Positions 53,373 to 60,944 of a stretch of DNA of 64,000 nucleotides are shown here, piece by piece (position 1 is the first letter of the stretch; each line of letters begins with the position of its first letter). The DNA is taken from positions 124,001-188,000 of the forward strand of contig NZ_RWKV01000015.1 of the NCBI RefSeq assembly GCF_003993795.1, in the 5' to 3' direction. The notes below the pieces were generated by a model. That model was not told the origin of the DNA. It worked only from the letters and a program-made list of their open reading frames with translations, and ran no database searches. The translations under genes and the position numbers were made by a program. Source of the DNA: Aquabacter cavernae. GTDB taxonomy: Bacteria > Pseudomonadota > Alphaproteobacteria > Rhizobiales > Xanthobacteraceae.

Positions 53373-55100
53373 TCAGCGGGTCTTGAAGCGGGGGGAGAAG
53401 CGCACCTGCGCGCGGCAGCCGGTGCCGGCGGGGACGACCTCAAGGGAACCGCCGATCTGGCGGGTGAAGCCGTAGGCGAGCGGGATCTTGGCCTCACTGA
53501 GACTGTCCCGCAGATCCTCGGAGGCGATCAGGCTGAGGACCACGAGCCCGCCCTCCTCCACGCCCTTGAGCGCCAGCCGCAAGGGCGGGCGGGCGCTGGC
53601 CCGGCCCATGGCCATGATGATCTCGGTGAGCAGCAAGGCGAGCGGGCCCGCAAGGTCGGTGGGCAGCACCACCTCGTCCGCCTCCACGGTGACCAGCACC
53701 GTGCGGTCGAGGGAGGCTTCCAGCAGGGCGCTCAATTCGCGCAGCAGTTCCAAAATCTGCACCTGCGACCCCTCGCTCGCCTCGAAAAGAATGCGATGGA
53801 CCACGGCGAGGGTATTGATGCGGATGCGCAACTGGTCGAACCGGGAGCGGTCCGCCTCGTCGCGCACGCCGGAGCCGTAGAGGCTGAGCAGGCTCACCAC
53901 CACCTGGAGGCTGTTCTTCACCCGGTGGTGGATCTCGCGCACCAGCGCGGTCTTCTCCGCCAGCCCCTCGCGCAGCTTCGCGTCCCGCTCGCGGATCGCC
54001 AGCGCCATGTCCTCGATGGCATGGCCGAGCACGCGGAACTCGCTCGGCGCCTGGTCCATGCGCGACGGGCGGAAGCCGTAATGGCCCTGCCCGTAGACCG
54101 CCGTCACGCGCCGCAGATAGAGCAGCCATTGCAGGACCATGCGGTCCGTGGCGAGCCAGATGGCGACGATGGTGAAGATCACCATGAAGATGGGCAGGAT
54201 GAAGCTGACCGCCACATGAAAGGTGGTCCACTGGAACAGTTCGTCGGAGGGCTGGGCGTAGGCGAGCAGCAGGTTGTGCCGCTCCAGCGTGGCCACCGCG
54301 AAGCTCCAGGAGCGACCGGAAATGTCCCGCGTCTCGCCCAGCTTGCCCACATAATCCGACAGGTCCTTGCCGTCGAACAGGCGGCGGCTGATGGCCGGCG
54401 CGTTGGAGACCAGTTGCTGCCCCTCGGCGTCGAACAAGGCCGCGACCCCCTCGCTGGACGGGGTCTCGCGCTTCAGCAGATTGTCCAGCCAGCCCGCATC
54501 GATGGCCACGGAGAGTGCACCGACGAAGTCCGACTGGGCATTATAGAGCGGCAGCGTGCCGATCATGATTTCCGAGCGCGTGACCGGGCTGATCTGGCGC
54601 TCGCCCAGGGTGAAGGCCTTGGACGCCTTCGCCCTCTGCCACCAGCCGCGCTGCGACATGTCGGTGCCGGCCTGGGTGAGGGCGGAACAGGTCACACGCC
54701 CCTCCGCATCGATGAAGGCGATGTTGGAGGCGAATGGCAGGCTGAGGGTGGCGCCATAGAGTGTCGCCGCGCAATCCTGGCCGTCGCTGTGCACGCCCGG
54801 CACGTTCTTCAGCGCCTGGAGCACGTTTTCGGCGGAGGCGAAGACGTTCTGCTGGCTGCCGGCGCCGGTGATGGCGCCCTGGAGCAGGCGATGCTGGGCC
54901 TCTTCGGTGGCGCGCCGCAATTGCAGCACGCCCTGCACCATGCTGGCAGAGGCAATGGGGGTGATGGCGATGAGGATCACCAGGATCAGACCCCGGCGGA
55001 CACTGTCCAGCAGATGGCGCGGATGGCCGGCGGCCGAGGCGAAGATCGCAGCCCGTTCACGATCGCGAAGACGGGTCGCCGCGCCTTTCACCCACCGCAT
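53373..55100 (-). CDS. HisKA_2 sensor protein (PhyK or PhyP type) with degenerate ATPase domain
   Basis: The 575-residue protein has membrane helices near residues 37-56 and 295-317 with a Cache-like periplasmic domain between (about 57-290). A HAMP-like linker follows, then a HisKA_2 dimerisation helix with the phospho-acceptor His in LVREIHHRVKNSLQVVVSLL (about 391). In the ATPase part, the expected TELxTNALKH is TEIIMAMGRA, so the N-box Asn is missing, and no DNGxG motif is seen. It may act as a PhyR phosphatase (PhyP) or need a partner. ATG 55100 has AGGTGG upstream. It is divergent from phyR. Confidence 0.85.
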   Translation of the reverse strand: MRWVKGAATRLRDRERAAIFASAAGHPRHLLDSVRRGLILVILIAITPIASASMVQGVLQLRRATEEAQHRLLQGAITGAGSQQNVFASAENVLQALKNVPGVHSDGQDCAATLYGATLSLPFASNIAFIDAEGRVTCSALTQAGTDMSQRGWWQRAKASKAFTLGERQISPVTRSEIMIGTLPLYNAQSDFVGALSVAIDAGWLDNLLKRETPSSEGVAALFDAEGQQLVSNAPAISRRLFDGKDLSDYVGKLGETRDISGRSWSFAVATLERHNLLLAYAQPSDELFQWTTFHVAVSFILPIFMVIFTIVAIWLATDRMVLQWLLYLRRVTAVYGQGHYGFRPSRMDQAPSEFRVLGHAIEDMALAIRERDAKLREGLAEKTALVREIHHRVKNSLQVVVSLLSLYGSGVRDEADRSRFDQLRIRINTLAVVHRILFEASEGSQVQILELLRELSALLEASLDRTVLVTVEADEVVLPTDLAGPLALLLTEIIMAMGRASARPPLRLALKGVEEGGLVVLSLIASEDLRDSLSEAKIPLAYGFTRQIGGSLEVVPAGTGCRAQVRFSPRFKTR

Positions 55101-55316
55101 GAAAAAATCCACCTGTCCACGCGCACGCCCCTCACAGGTGTCCGAAAGCCCGGCAACCGGAAGCGTGACCGCTTCCCTCCATTAGATCCCCATTCCAGAA
55201 CAGGCGATAAGGAAATCCTGAATGTCCGCACACGCAGCCGGGTTTCTCGCACCCGGCCTGCAATCCCCGGCATGCGAGGCTATAATGCGAAATTCGCGCT
55301 CGGGTTCCTGCCACAG

Positions 55317-55341
55317 GGAACTTTTCGCGCGCGGCTGAGTT
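55317..55341 (+). promoter_or_regulatory. Near-match to EcfG promoter before phyR
   Basis: GGAAC (55317-55321), 16 bases, AGTT (55338-55341) differs from consensus by one base and lies 30 bases before phyR. Confidence 0.45.
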
Positions 55342-55371
55342 GAAGCCGACTTTCTGAGAGGCGAGAGGCGC

Positions 55372-56163
55372 ATGCCACACCAACAGCTCATCAAGCAGCT
55401 TCCCCTTTTGCGGCGCTTCGCGCGCGCCCTGCTCGGCAGCCAAAAGGCCGGTGATGGGCTGGTCCAGGACACGCTGAAGGCCATCCTGGACGGAACCGCC
55501 GCGATTCGCCCGGAGCTGTCGCCGCGCGTCGCGCTCTACCGGGCCTTCTACGAGGTCTGGTCCCGCAGGCCCGCATCCGCCGGGGGCGCGGCGATCCGCG
55601 CCGACCTGCGCCTCCAGCAGCTCGGCTCCACCTCCCGCGTGGCCCTCCTGCTCACCGCCATGGAAGGCTTCTCCTTCGCGGAGGCCGCCTCCATCCTCTC
55701 CACCACCCTCGACCAGGTGGAGGCCATGGTGGTGGCCGCCCAGGCGGAGATCGATGCGCAGCTCGCCACCCGCGTCCTCATCATCGAGGATGAATGGGTG
55801 ATCGCACTCGACCTGAAGACCCTGGTGACCGAGCTGGGGCACGAGGTGGTGGGCGTCGCCCCCACCCATACAGCCGCGCTGGAGCTGGCCAGGAGCGGCG
55901 ATTTCGGGCTGGTGCTGGCGGACATCCAGCTGGCGGACGGCTCCTCTGGAATCGATGCGGTGAGCGACATCCTGGAGAGCTTCAACGTGCCGGTGATCTT
56001 CATCACCGCCTTCCCGGATCGCCTGCTGACCGGCGAGCGGCCGGAGCCGACCTATCTCATCACCAAGCCGTTCCTCAGCGAAAACGTAAAGGCCACCATC
56101 GCCCAGGCGCTGTTCTTCCACGAGGCCCGCACGGGCGCCGAGCCCACCGCCCGCATCGCCTGA
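55372..56163 (+). CDS. phyR: General stress response regulator PhyR
   Basis: The 263-residue protein joins an EcfG-like sigma decoy domain (about 1-130: QQLIKQLPLLRRFARALLGS, AFYEVWSRRP, AMEGFSFAEAASILSTTLDQ) to a receiver domain. The receiver has acidic pocket Glu139-Asp140, phospho-acceptor Asp184 (LVLADIQLADG), Thr212 (FITAFPD) and Lys232 (YLITKPF). When phosphorylated, the decoy domain binds NepR and frees EcfG. GAGAGG precedes ATG 55372. It is divergent from the HisKA_2 sensor gene, the usual arrangement. Confidence 0.95.
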   Translation: MPHQQLIKQLPLLRRFARALLGSQKAGDGLVQDTLKAILDGTAAIRPELSPRVALYRAFYEVWSRRPASAGGAAIRADLRLQQLGSTSRVALLLTAMEGFSFAEAASILSTTLDQVEAMVVAAQAEIDAQLATRVLIIEDEWVIALDLKTLVTELGHEVVGVAPTHTAALELARSGDFGLVLADIQLADGSSGIDAVSDILESFNVPVIFITAFPDRLLTGERPEPTYLITKPFLSENVKATIAQALFFHEARTGAEPTARIA

Positions 56164-56183
56164 TGCATGCCGGCGGCGCGGCC

Positions 56184-56208
56184 GGAACCCGGCCCGCCGC
56201 TTGGCGTT
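56184..56208 (+). promoter_or_regulatory. EcfG-type promoter of the DUF883-like gene
   Basis: GGAAC (56184-56188), 16 bases, CGTT (56205-56208) is an exact match, 58 bases before the ATG at 56267. Confidence 0.85.
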
Positions 56209-56266
56209 TTCGCACTTGCGTGACCTTTGCGTTCACGCGATTGTGCCCTCAATCGGAGACTTGACC

Positions 56267-56566
56267 ATGGCGGACATGCCGAAGACCGGACCCGCGGCGG
56301 CCGATGCCCATCTCGACGAGCTCAAGGCCGACCTCGCCGCCGTGAAGGCGGACCTCGCGCAACTCATGCAGACGCTGAGCCGCACCGCGCGCCACGGCGT
56401 GGACGGCGCGGGCGAGGAAGCCGAGGCGGCCATGGGCGAAGTGTCGGAATGGGCCGAAGGGCAATATGCGACGCTGCGGGATTATATCCAGGAGAAGCCG
56501 ATCACGGCCTGCGCCATCTCGGCCGGCGTCGGGGCAGTTCTCGGCCTGATCCTGCTGCGCCGATAG
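56267..56566 (+). CDS. DUF883/ElaB-like membrane-anchored protein
   Basis: The 99-residue protein has a long N-terminal helix (LDELKADLAAVKADLAQLMQ), a middle EMGEV-like acidic stretch and one C-terminal membrane helix (ITACAISAGVGAVLGLILLR) preceded by YIQEKP, the ElaB/YqjD pattern. E. coli members bind ribosomes at the inner membrane in stationary phase; here that is only a family hint. It lies behind an exact EcfG promoter and 12 bases before the next gene. Confidence 0.85.
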   Translation: MADMPKTGPAAADAHLDELKADLAAVKADLAQLMQTLSRTARHGVDGAGEEAEAAMGEVSEWAEGQYATLRDYIQEKPITACAISAGVGAVLGLILLRR

Positions 56567-56578
56567 GAGGGTTAGGCC

Positions 56579-56914
56579 GTGGTGGCTCGCGTCGCTCTGT
56601 TTTCCGTCGCCGGCATCTTTTTCTGCCTCGGAACGGCGTTTCTGGGCGTGGGCCTCTACTCCGCGCTGCTCCTTGCCATGGCGCCCTGGGCGGCGGGCCT
56701 GCTGACGGGGTTCATCGCCCTGGTCATTTCGGGCCTGTTCGCCATCGTCGGCGCGCATTGGAAAAGCAGCTCCAACTCGGCGCTGGGCAGCGCCGGCCTG
56801 GGGGCGGCGGCGGCCTCCCTCTCCCGCGTGGTGGAGACCAATCCCATGGTGGCCATCGGCGCCGCGGCGCTGGTCGGCATCGTCCAGGCCGTAATGTTCG
56901 GAAAACGCCGCTAA
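56579..56914 (+). CDS. Holin-superfamily-like small membrane protein
   Basis: The 111-residue product has two long membrane segments (VAGIFFCLGTAFLGVGLYSA and AAGLLTGFIALVISGLFAIV) and a weaker third (PMVAIGAAALVGIVQAVMFG). This resembles the phage-holin-like DUF1469 group often paired with DUF883 genes. GTG 56579 has AGGAGGG upstream; GTG 56582 is equally possible. It probably shares the EcfG promoter of the preceding gene. Confidence 0.75.
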   Translation: MVARVALFSVAGIFFCLGTAFLGVGLYSALLLAMAPWAAGLLTGFIALVISGLFAIVGAHWKSSSNSALGSAGLGAAAASLSRVVETNPMVAIGAAALVGIVQAVMFGKRR

Positions 56915-56929
56915 AAGTTTTCCGGCCGC

Positions 56930-56954
56930 GGAACTGCGCCTCGGGGAAGGCGTT
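56930..56954 (+). promoter_or_regulatory. Orphan EcfG-type promoter
   Basis: GGAAC (56930-56934), 16 bases, CGTT (56951-56954) is an exact match. It points toward the 3-prime end of the minus-strand receiver gene; no plus-strand gene or clear terminator follows. A transcript from it would be antisense to that gene. Confidence 0.65.
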
Positions 56955-57082
56955 TCATCAGGGAGCGGCGGGCGCGGCGGGAGTGCCCACCCCCCTTCCC
57001 CCTCCCCGGCTTTCGACGCGACCGCCGCTCACATCTCCCAAACGGTCACTTTTCCGGACGCGCACGCGCACCGCGTGGCATC

Positions 57083-57481
57083 TCAGTCCTGAACGGCCAT
57101 GATCCCGAGATCCGCGAGGCCATCCTTCAGGCAAGCGCCGTCATAGGGCTTGCTGACGAAGCAGATGGATCGCCCCTCCCCGAACACCGATTGAAGCTCC
57201 GTGAGGCCGTAGCCCGACGCCACCAGCACGGGCAGCGCCGGATGCAGGTGCCGCAGGGCCCGCACCACTTCGTCTCCGTTCATGTCGGGCAGTCCGAAAT
57301 CCACGATGGCGGCACGGATGGTCACGCCGGGGTCGCGCGCAACGGAAATCGCGTCGGCACCATTGGCGGCGTGCCGAACCCGGAAGCCGTCCTCCTCCAG
57401 GATCTGCTGCGCCATGATGGCGACGAACGGCTCATCCTCCACAAGGAGGATGGCCCCGCAGGCTTGCGGCCTATCGCTCAC
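57083..57481 (-). CDS. Single-domain response regulator
   Basis: The 132-residue product is a receiver domain alone: ILLVEDEPFVAIMAQQIL (acidic pocket), AAIVDFGLPDMNGDEVV (phospho-acceptor Asp), VLVASGYG and FVSKPYDG (Lys). There is no output domain, so it may act as a phosphate sink or partner of a HisKA_2/HWE kinase. GTG 57481 is a guess; GTG 57544 would add 21 residues. Its position close to phyR suggests the stress network. Confidence 0.82.
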   Translation of the reverse strand: MSDRPQACGAILLVEDEPFVAIMAQQILEEDGFRVRHAANGADAISVARDPGVTIRAAIVDFGLPDMNGDEVVRALRHLHPALPVLVASGYGLTELQSVFGEGRSICFVSKPYDGACLKDGLADLGIMAVQD

Positions 57482-57797
57482 GTCCTCCGCCCCTTCCCGC
57501 TTCCGCCCGCTCCTTCGCGCCGCCACCAGAAGGCGGCGTGCCACTCCCGGGCGCGAACGCCCCGCCGCGCAACACGCCGGAGCTTCAGCCTGGATCTTTC
57601 ACCGCCCTCTCATACCCCGGAGAGGGGGGTCAGATCACGTCGCGTCGATCTCATCGGAACAGGTTCCGGTCCGGCGCATGGCGCCACCGGCAGGGCACCC
57701 CCTAAATGCGTCACGAGCGTGACCGCCCAAAAGGAAAGGGCGGCGGTCCCGGAGGACCACCGCCCGATCATCAGCTCCCGGTCAGGCCGGGAGACGG
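57482..57797. other. Gap between receiver and PRC-barrel genes
   Basis: These 316 bases contain the terminator of the PRC-barrel gene at 57729-57765 and possible upstream codons of the receiver gene (to 57544). I see no other gene. A GGAACAGGTTCC palindrome at 57657-57668 has no matching -10 at the right distance. Confidence 0.5.
57729..57765 (-). terminator. Intrinsic terminator of the PRC-barrel gene
   Basis: On the minus strand GGGCGGTGGTCC-TCCG-GGACCGCCGCCC (57765-57738) forms a 12-bp stem with one mismatch, followed by TTTCCTTTT. Confidence 0.8.
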
Positions 57798-58343
57798 TCA
57801 GCGCGCCGTGGCGGGGGGCGTCATGGGCGCGCTGGTGGAGCCGGGGGCCGCGGTGCCAGAGGCGGCGGGCGGGTTCGGGGTGAATTCCTTGAACTCGGGC
57901 GCCGCCTTCAGCTCATCCTTGCTCTTGCGCAGGACCAGCTTGTCGCCGTCCGAATTGCGCACCAGTTCCAGCGAGTTGAAGGGCACGGCGACATCCTTCT
58001 CGCCCACGCCCAGGAAGCCGCCGACACCGATCACGGCGCCGACCACGTTGCCGTTGCGATCCATCAGCACGTCGTTCACCTCGCCGAGATTCTCGTCGGA
58101 GGAGCCGCGCACGGCGGTGCCGATCAGGTTGGTGGCGAGCCACTGCTCGCGATCCTGGGCATCGATGAAGGTGCCCGTGGCAGCCGCACTGGTATTGTGC
58201 GGCATCTTGATGGCACCGTCAGCGGCACCGGCGGCAGGCGCGGTGGTGGCACCGCTGGAGGGGGTGGGCGCGGTGGACTGGGCCAGAGCCGGCCCGGCGA
58301 TCAGCGCGGAAAGAGCGACAGCGGTCAGCAGGTGCGTGCGCAT
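57798..58343 (-). CDS. Secreted PRC-barrel domain protein
   Basis: The 181-residue product has a signal peptide (THLLTAVALSALIAGPALAQ) and an Ala/Thr/Pro-rich linker. A PRC-barrel domain follows (LIGTAVRGSSDENLGEVNDV, GNVVGAVIGVGGFLGVGEKD, VAVPFNSLELV), then a Pro-rich tail. Periplasmic PRC-barrel proteins are widespread in Rhizobiales stress regulons; the function is unknown. ATG 58343 has GGGAG upstream and an exact EcfG promoter lies 66 bases further. Confidence 0.88.
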   Translation of the reverse strand: MRTHLLTAVALSALIAGPALAQSTAPTPSSGATTAPAAGAADGAIKMPHNTSAAATGTFIDAQDREQWLATNLIGTAVRGSSDENLGEVNDVLMDRNGNVVGAVIGVGGFLGVGEKDVAVPFNSLELVRNSDGDKLVLRKSKDELKAAPEFKEFTPNPPAASGTAAPGSTSAPMTPPATAR

Positions 58344-58409
58344 AGGGATCTCCCTGTTCTTCCGGCACACCCTCGCGGCGCGCCAGTTGCATTGGATTAC
58401 GTTGAGGAA

Positions 58410-58434
58410 AACGCTCAATGCTCAGGTTCGTTCC
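58410..58434 (-). promoter_or_regulatory. EcfG-type promoter of the PRC-barrel gene
   Basis: On the minus strand GGAAC (58434-58430), 16 bases, CGTT (58413-58410) is an exact match. Confidence 0.85.
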
Positions 58435-58620
58435 GAGAAACTATGAATAACAACGAAAACAGAACCTTGGCCTTAAGGGAAAAACGCTCTTTTTACATGG
58501 AACAACCGTCTTTTATCGCCCACACTGCCCAACACCCCCTGGCGAGGGACGGCAGCGCGCCTATGTGATAGGGGCAGGCACGGGCCTGCGACGCCATTGA
58601 AGGACCCTCGGAGGACGCAC

Positions 58621-58887
58621 ATGACGCCCCTGTTCAAGATCGCCGCGCTGAGCGTGGTTCTGGCCGTTTCGGGTGTCGGCGTCGCCGCGGCGCAGACCCG
58701 CCCCATTGTCGTGCCCCAGATGGGGCCTTCCCCCGGCGTCCCCGGCCAGAACATGGCCCCCCCGGCGCCGCGCCAGAATCTCGCCCCCCCGCCCATGCGC
58801 ACGCCCCGGCCGGGCGAAGGGGATTCCACCGGCCGGATCCAGAACGACTACCGCTCGCGCATGCCCGCGCCCCAGGCGCCCCAGTAA
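58621..58887 (+). CDS. Small secreted proline-rich protein
   Basis: The 88-residue product has a signal peptide (FKIAALSVVLAVSGVGVAAA, cleavage near AAAQ). The mature part is short and disordered, rich in Pro, Gln and Arg (VPQMGPSPGVPGQNMAPPAP). I do not recognise a family. GGAGGA precedes ATG 58621. It is divergent from the PRC-barrel gene. Confidence 0.65.
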   Translation: MTPLFKIAALSVVLAVSGVGVAAAQTRPIVVPQMGPSPGVPGQNMAPPAPRQNLAPPPMRTPRPGEGDSTGRIQNDYRSRMPAPQAPQ

Positions 58888-59053
58888 CACGGGCACGCCA
58901 CGGCCTTCCCCCAGCCGGGGCCACAAGCGCGGCGCAGCATGAAAGTCACACTTCGCCAAGAAGTGCCTGACGCAGCGGAGACGGCCCATGCGCATGCTTG
59001 GAGGGCGGGGCCTGTTATGGCACCGTCCCTTAAGGGATCGCCCTGGGGGTTGA

Positions 59054-59536
59054 ATGTTCCGCGTCCTCTCCGATTTCATCGCCGACATCACGGGTGGAAG
59101 CCGCGACACGCAGGCGTTCGAGGAGAACGACTATCGCCTCGCCGCCGCCGCGCTCCTCGTCCATGTCATGTCCATCGACGGGTCCGTGACCCAGGTGGAG
59201 CGTGAAATCGTCCAGCGCATCTTGTCCGAGCGCTTCCAACTGAGCGCCGCCGACACCGAAAAGCTCGTGGAACTGGCCATCGCCAAGGATGCGGAGGCGG
59301 TGGACCTTTATGCCTTCACCAGCGTGTTGAACCGCGCGCTCGACGACGAGGGCCGCAGGCGCGTGGTCGAGATGATGTTCGAGGTGGCCTATGCCGATGG
59401 CGGGCTCACCGAATTCGAGGACAATCTGGTTTGGCGCGCGGCGGAGCTTTTGAACGTGGGCTCCCGCGACCGCGTGCGGATCCGTCGGGAAGTGCGAGAG
59501 GAGGCAGAAGGGGACATTGGACCGCGAAGCGACTGA
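59054..59536 (+). CDS. TerB-family protein
   Basis: The 160-residue product is an all-helical TerB domain: AAALLVHVMSIDGSVTQVER and MMFEVAYADGGLTEFEDNLV are the two paired acidic motifs, related to co-chaperone DjlA N-terminal regions. The family is linked to tellurite resistance and metal stress, without a known reaction. GGGGG is seven bases before the ATG. Its 3-prime end overlaps the next gene by 20 bases. Confidence 0.88.
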   Translation: MFRVLSDFIADITGGSRDTQAFEENDYRLAAAALLVHVMSIDGSVTQVEREIVQRILSERFQLSAADTEKLVELAIAKDAEAVDLYAFTSVLNRALDDEGRRRVVEMMFEVAYADGGLTEFEDNLVWRAAELLNVGSRDRVRIRREVREEAEGDIGPRSD

Positions 59537-60284
59537 CGATCTCCCATCGGAACTGGAGCCGTCCTGGGAGGCGGGCGCGCAGCGCCGCATCCTCGTCATT
59601 CTTCACCAGGCCCATTCCGTGCCCGGACGCCTGGGCGAGCGTCTCGAACGCCGCGGCTTCACGCTGGAGCCCCGCCGCCCCGCCGTGGGCGATCCGCTTC
59701 CCCAGGACCTGTCCGACTACGCTGCCGTAGTTGTGTTCGGCGGCCCGCAGAGCGCCAACGACACGCACGATTATATCCGCGCCGAAATCGACCTTGTGGG
59801 CCGCGCCATGGCGCGCGAAGTCCCGCTGCTGGGCATCTGCCTCGGAGCGCAGCTCATGGCGGTGCAATTGGGGGCGCGTGTGGGCCAGCATCGGGAAGGG
59901 CTGTGCGAGCGCGGCTATTATCCGCTTCGACCCACGCGGCTCGGCGAGCGTCTCCTGCCCTGGCCGACCCATGTCTATCACTGGCATGCGGAGGGTTTCG
60001 ACCTGCCCAAGGGCGCGGAGCTGCTGGCGGAAGGGGATGTCTTCCCCAATCAGGCGTTCCGCTATGGCCGCTCAGCCTATGCGCTGCAATTCCACCCGGA
60101 AGTGACGCAGGCCATGATGTGCCGCTGGACCACGGTGGGCGCCGCGCGCCTCACCCATCCCGGCGCGCAGCCGGCCGAGGCGCATCATGAAGGATGGTCG
60201 CGATATGACCCGGCGGTGTGCCGGTGGCTCGACGGCTTCCTGGACGGATGGATCGGCCTGACGGTGGCGAAGGCTGTCCCCTAG
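59517..60284 (+). CDS. Class I glutamine amidotransferase
   Basis: The 255-residue product has VVVFGGPQSANDTHDYIRAE, the nucleophile elbow LLGICLGAQLMA (Cys) and YALQFHPEVT (His-Glu), a complete triad. It is a stand-alone GATase domain like those annotated as GMP-synthase-like or gamma-glutamyl hydrolase-like proteins; the acceptor is unknown. The start is probably TTG 59517, inside the terB 3-prime end, with GAAGGGG just upstream; no ATG lies before the conserved domain. Confidence 0.87.
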   Translation: MDREATDDLPSELEPSWEAGAQRRILVILHQAHSVPGRLGERLERRGFTLEPRRPAVGDPLPQDLSDYAAVVVFGGPQSANDTHDYIRAEIDLVGRAMAREVPLLGICLGAQLMAVQLGARVGQHREGLCERGYYPLRPTRLGERLLPWPTHVYHWHAEGFDLPKGAELLAEGDVFPNQAFRYGRSAYALQFHPEVTQAMMCRWTTVGAARLTHPGAQPAEAHHEGWSRYDPAVCRWLDGFLDGWIGLTVAKAVP

Positions 60285-60473
60285 AGCACGTTCCGATCGG
60301 ATTGCATCGCAATCCGATCGGTAAAACGTTCTCTATCAAGAGAGTAGAGGCTGATTCACCGATCAGGTTGTTTCAACCTGATCGGATCAGGCTCTAGAGT
60401 GTTTCCGAGCCAAGCGTGAAGCGGTTCGCGTAAAGGAAACACGTAAAAACAAAAAGAGAGAGCGGAAGCGGGA
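60285..60473. repeat. Intergenic repeat with perfect hairpins
   Basis: CCGATCGGATTGC-ATC-GCAATCCGATCGG (60293-60321, 13-bp stem) and CCGATCAGGTTG-TTT-CAACCTGATCGG (60359-60385, 12-bp stem) flank a short CTCT...AGAG segment. The two stems share a CCGATC base, so they look related. Similar elements are common between Rhizobiales genes. Nothing else is seen in the gap. Confidence 0.8.
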
Positions 60474-60866
60474 TCAGCGGGACAGCGAGCCGCGCCCGCG
60501 GGAAGCGGCATTGGCGGACGACTGCGGCGTCATCGCGGAAATCACCTTGCGCACGGCGATGGCGATCCACGGCTCCGCCTCTTCACCCAGCACGGCGTGC
60601 GCAGCGGCGCGGGCATTGAGGCGAGCCGCCTGGGCCTGGGCCTCCCGCATGTCGGCGCACGACCACGCCTCATCGACGAAGAAGGCAACGCCGGGAAGCG
60701 GCTCGGCAGCCTTGCCGCGCCCATGGCCGACGGCCTCGGTTCCGTCGAAGAAGACGAAGGCCGACGGCGCCGCGCTTACGGCGCGCGCCACCACGAAGTC
60801 GGAGCTGTGGACGCTTGTGCCCCGCATGCGGCCAGCGCGGGTAAACAAAGGCAATTTCAGCATCAT
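60474..60866 (-). CDS. Conserved-looking protein of unknown function
   Basis: The 130-residue product has a mixed alpha/beta look (SDFVVARAVSAAPSAFVFFD, VAFFVDEAWSCADMREAQAQ, PWIAIAVRKVISAM) and a low-complexity tail. I do not recognise the family. ATG 60866 has AGGTGA six bases upstream. Codon use looks like that of its neighbours. It lies downstream of truA on the same strand, after a 78-base gap. Confidence 0.6.
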   Translation of the reverse strand: MMLKLPLFTRAGRMRGTSVHSSDFVVARAVSAAPSAFVFFDGTEAVGHGRGKAAEPLPGVAFFVDEAWSCADMREAQAQAARLNARAAAHAVLGEEAEPWIAIAVRKVISAMTPQSSANAASRGRGSLSR

Positions 60867-60944
60867 TACGCTCACCTGACGCTATCACCCCAGCGTATCG
60901 CGACCATAATGATGCAGCGCGAAATTTGTTCCGGATCCAAAGTG

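Noticed and set aside
53373-55100. Ordinary PhyK kinase call for the sensor
   Set aside because: The missing N-box Asn and absent G box make a plain kinase call unsafe, so the gene symbol was left empty.
52086-55343. Plus-strand open frame of about 1085 codons across ecfG, KGG and sensor genes
   Set aside because: Antisense to three well-supported genes and two promoters; an artefact of high GC.
56955-57102. Small protein gene behind the orphan EcfG promoter
   Set aside because: The only frame starts with GTG without a spaced ribosome site and is Pro/Arg/Thr-rich low-complexity sequence.
57657-57668. GGAACAGGTTCC as an EcfG -35
   Set aside because: No CGTT lies 16-17 bases from it on either strand.
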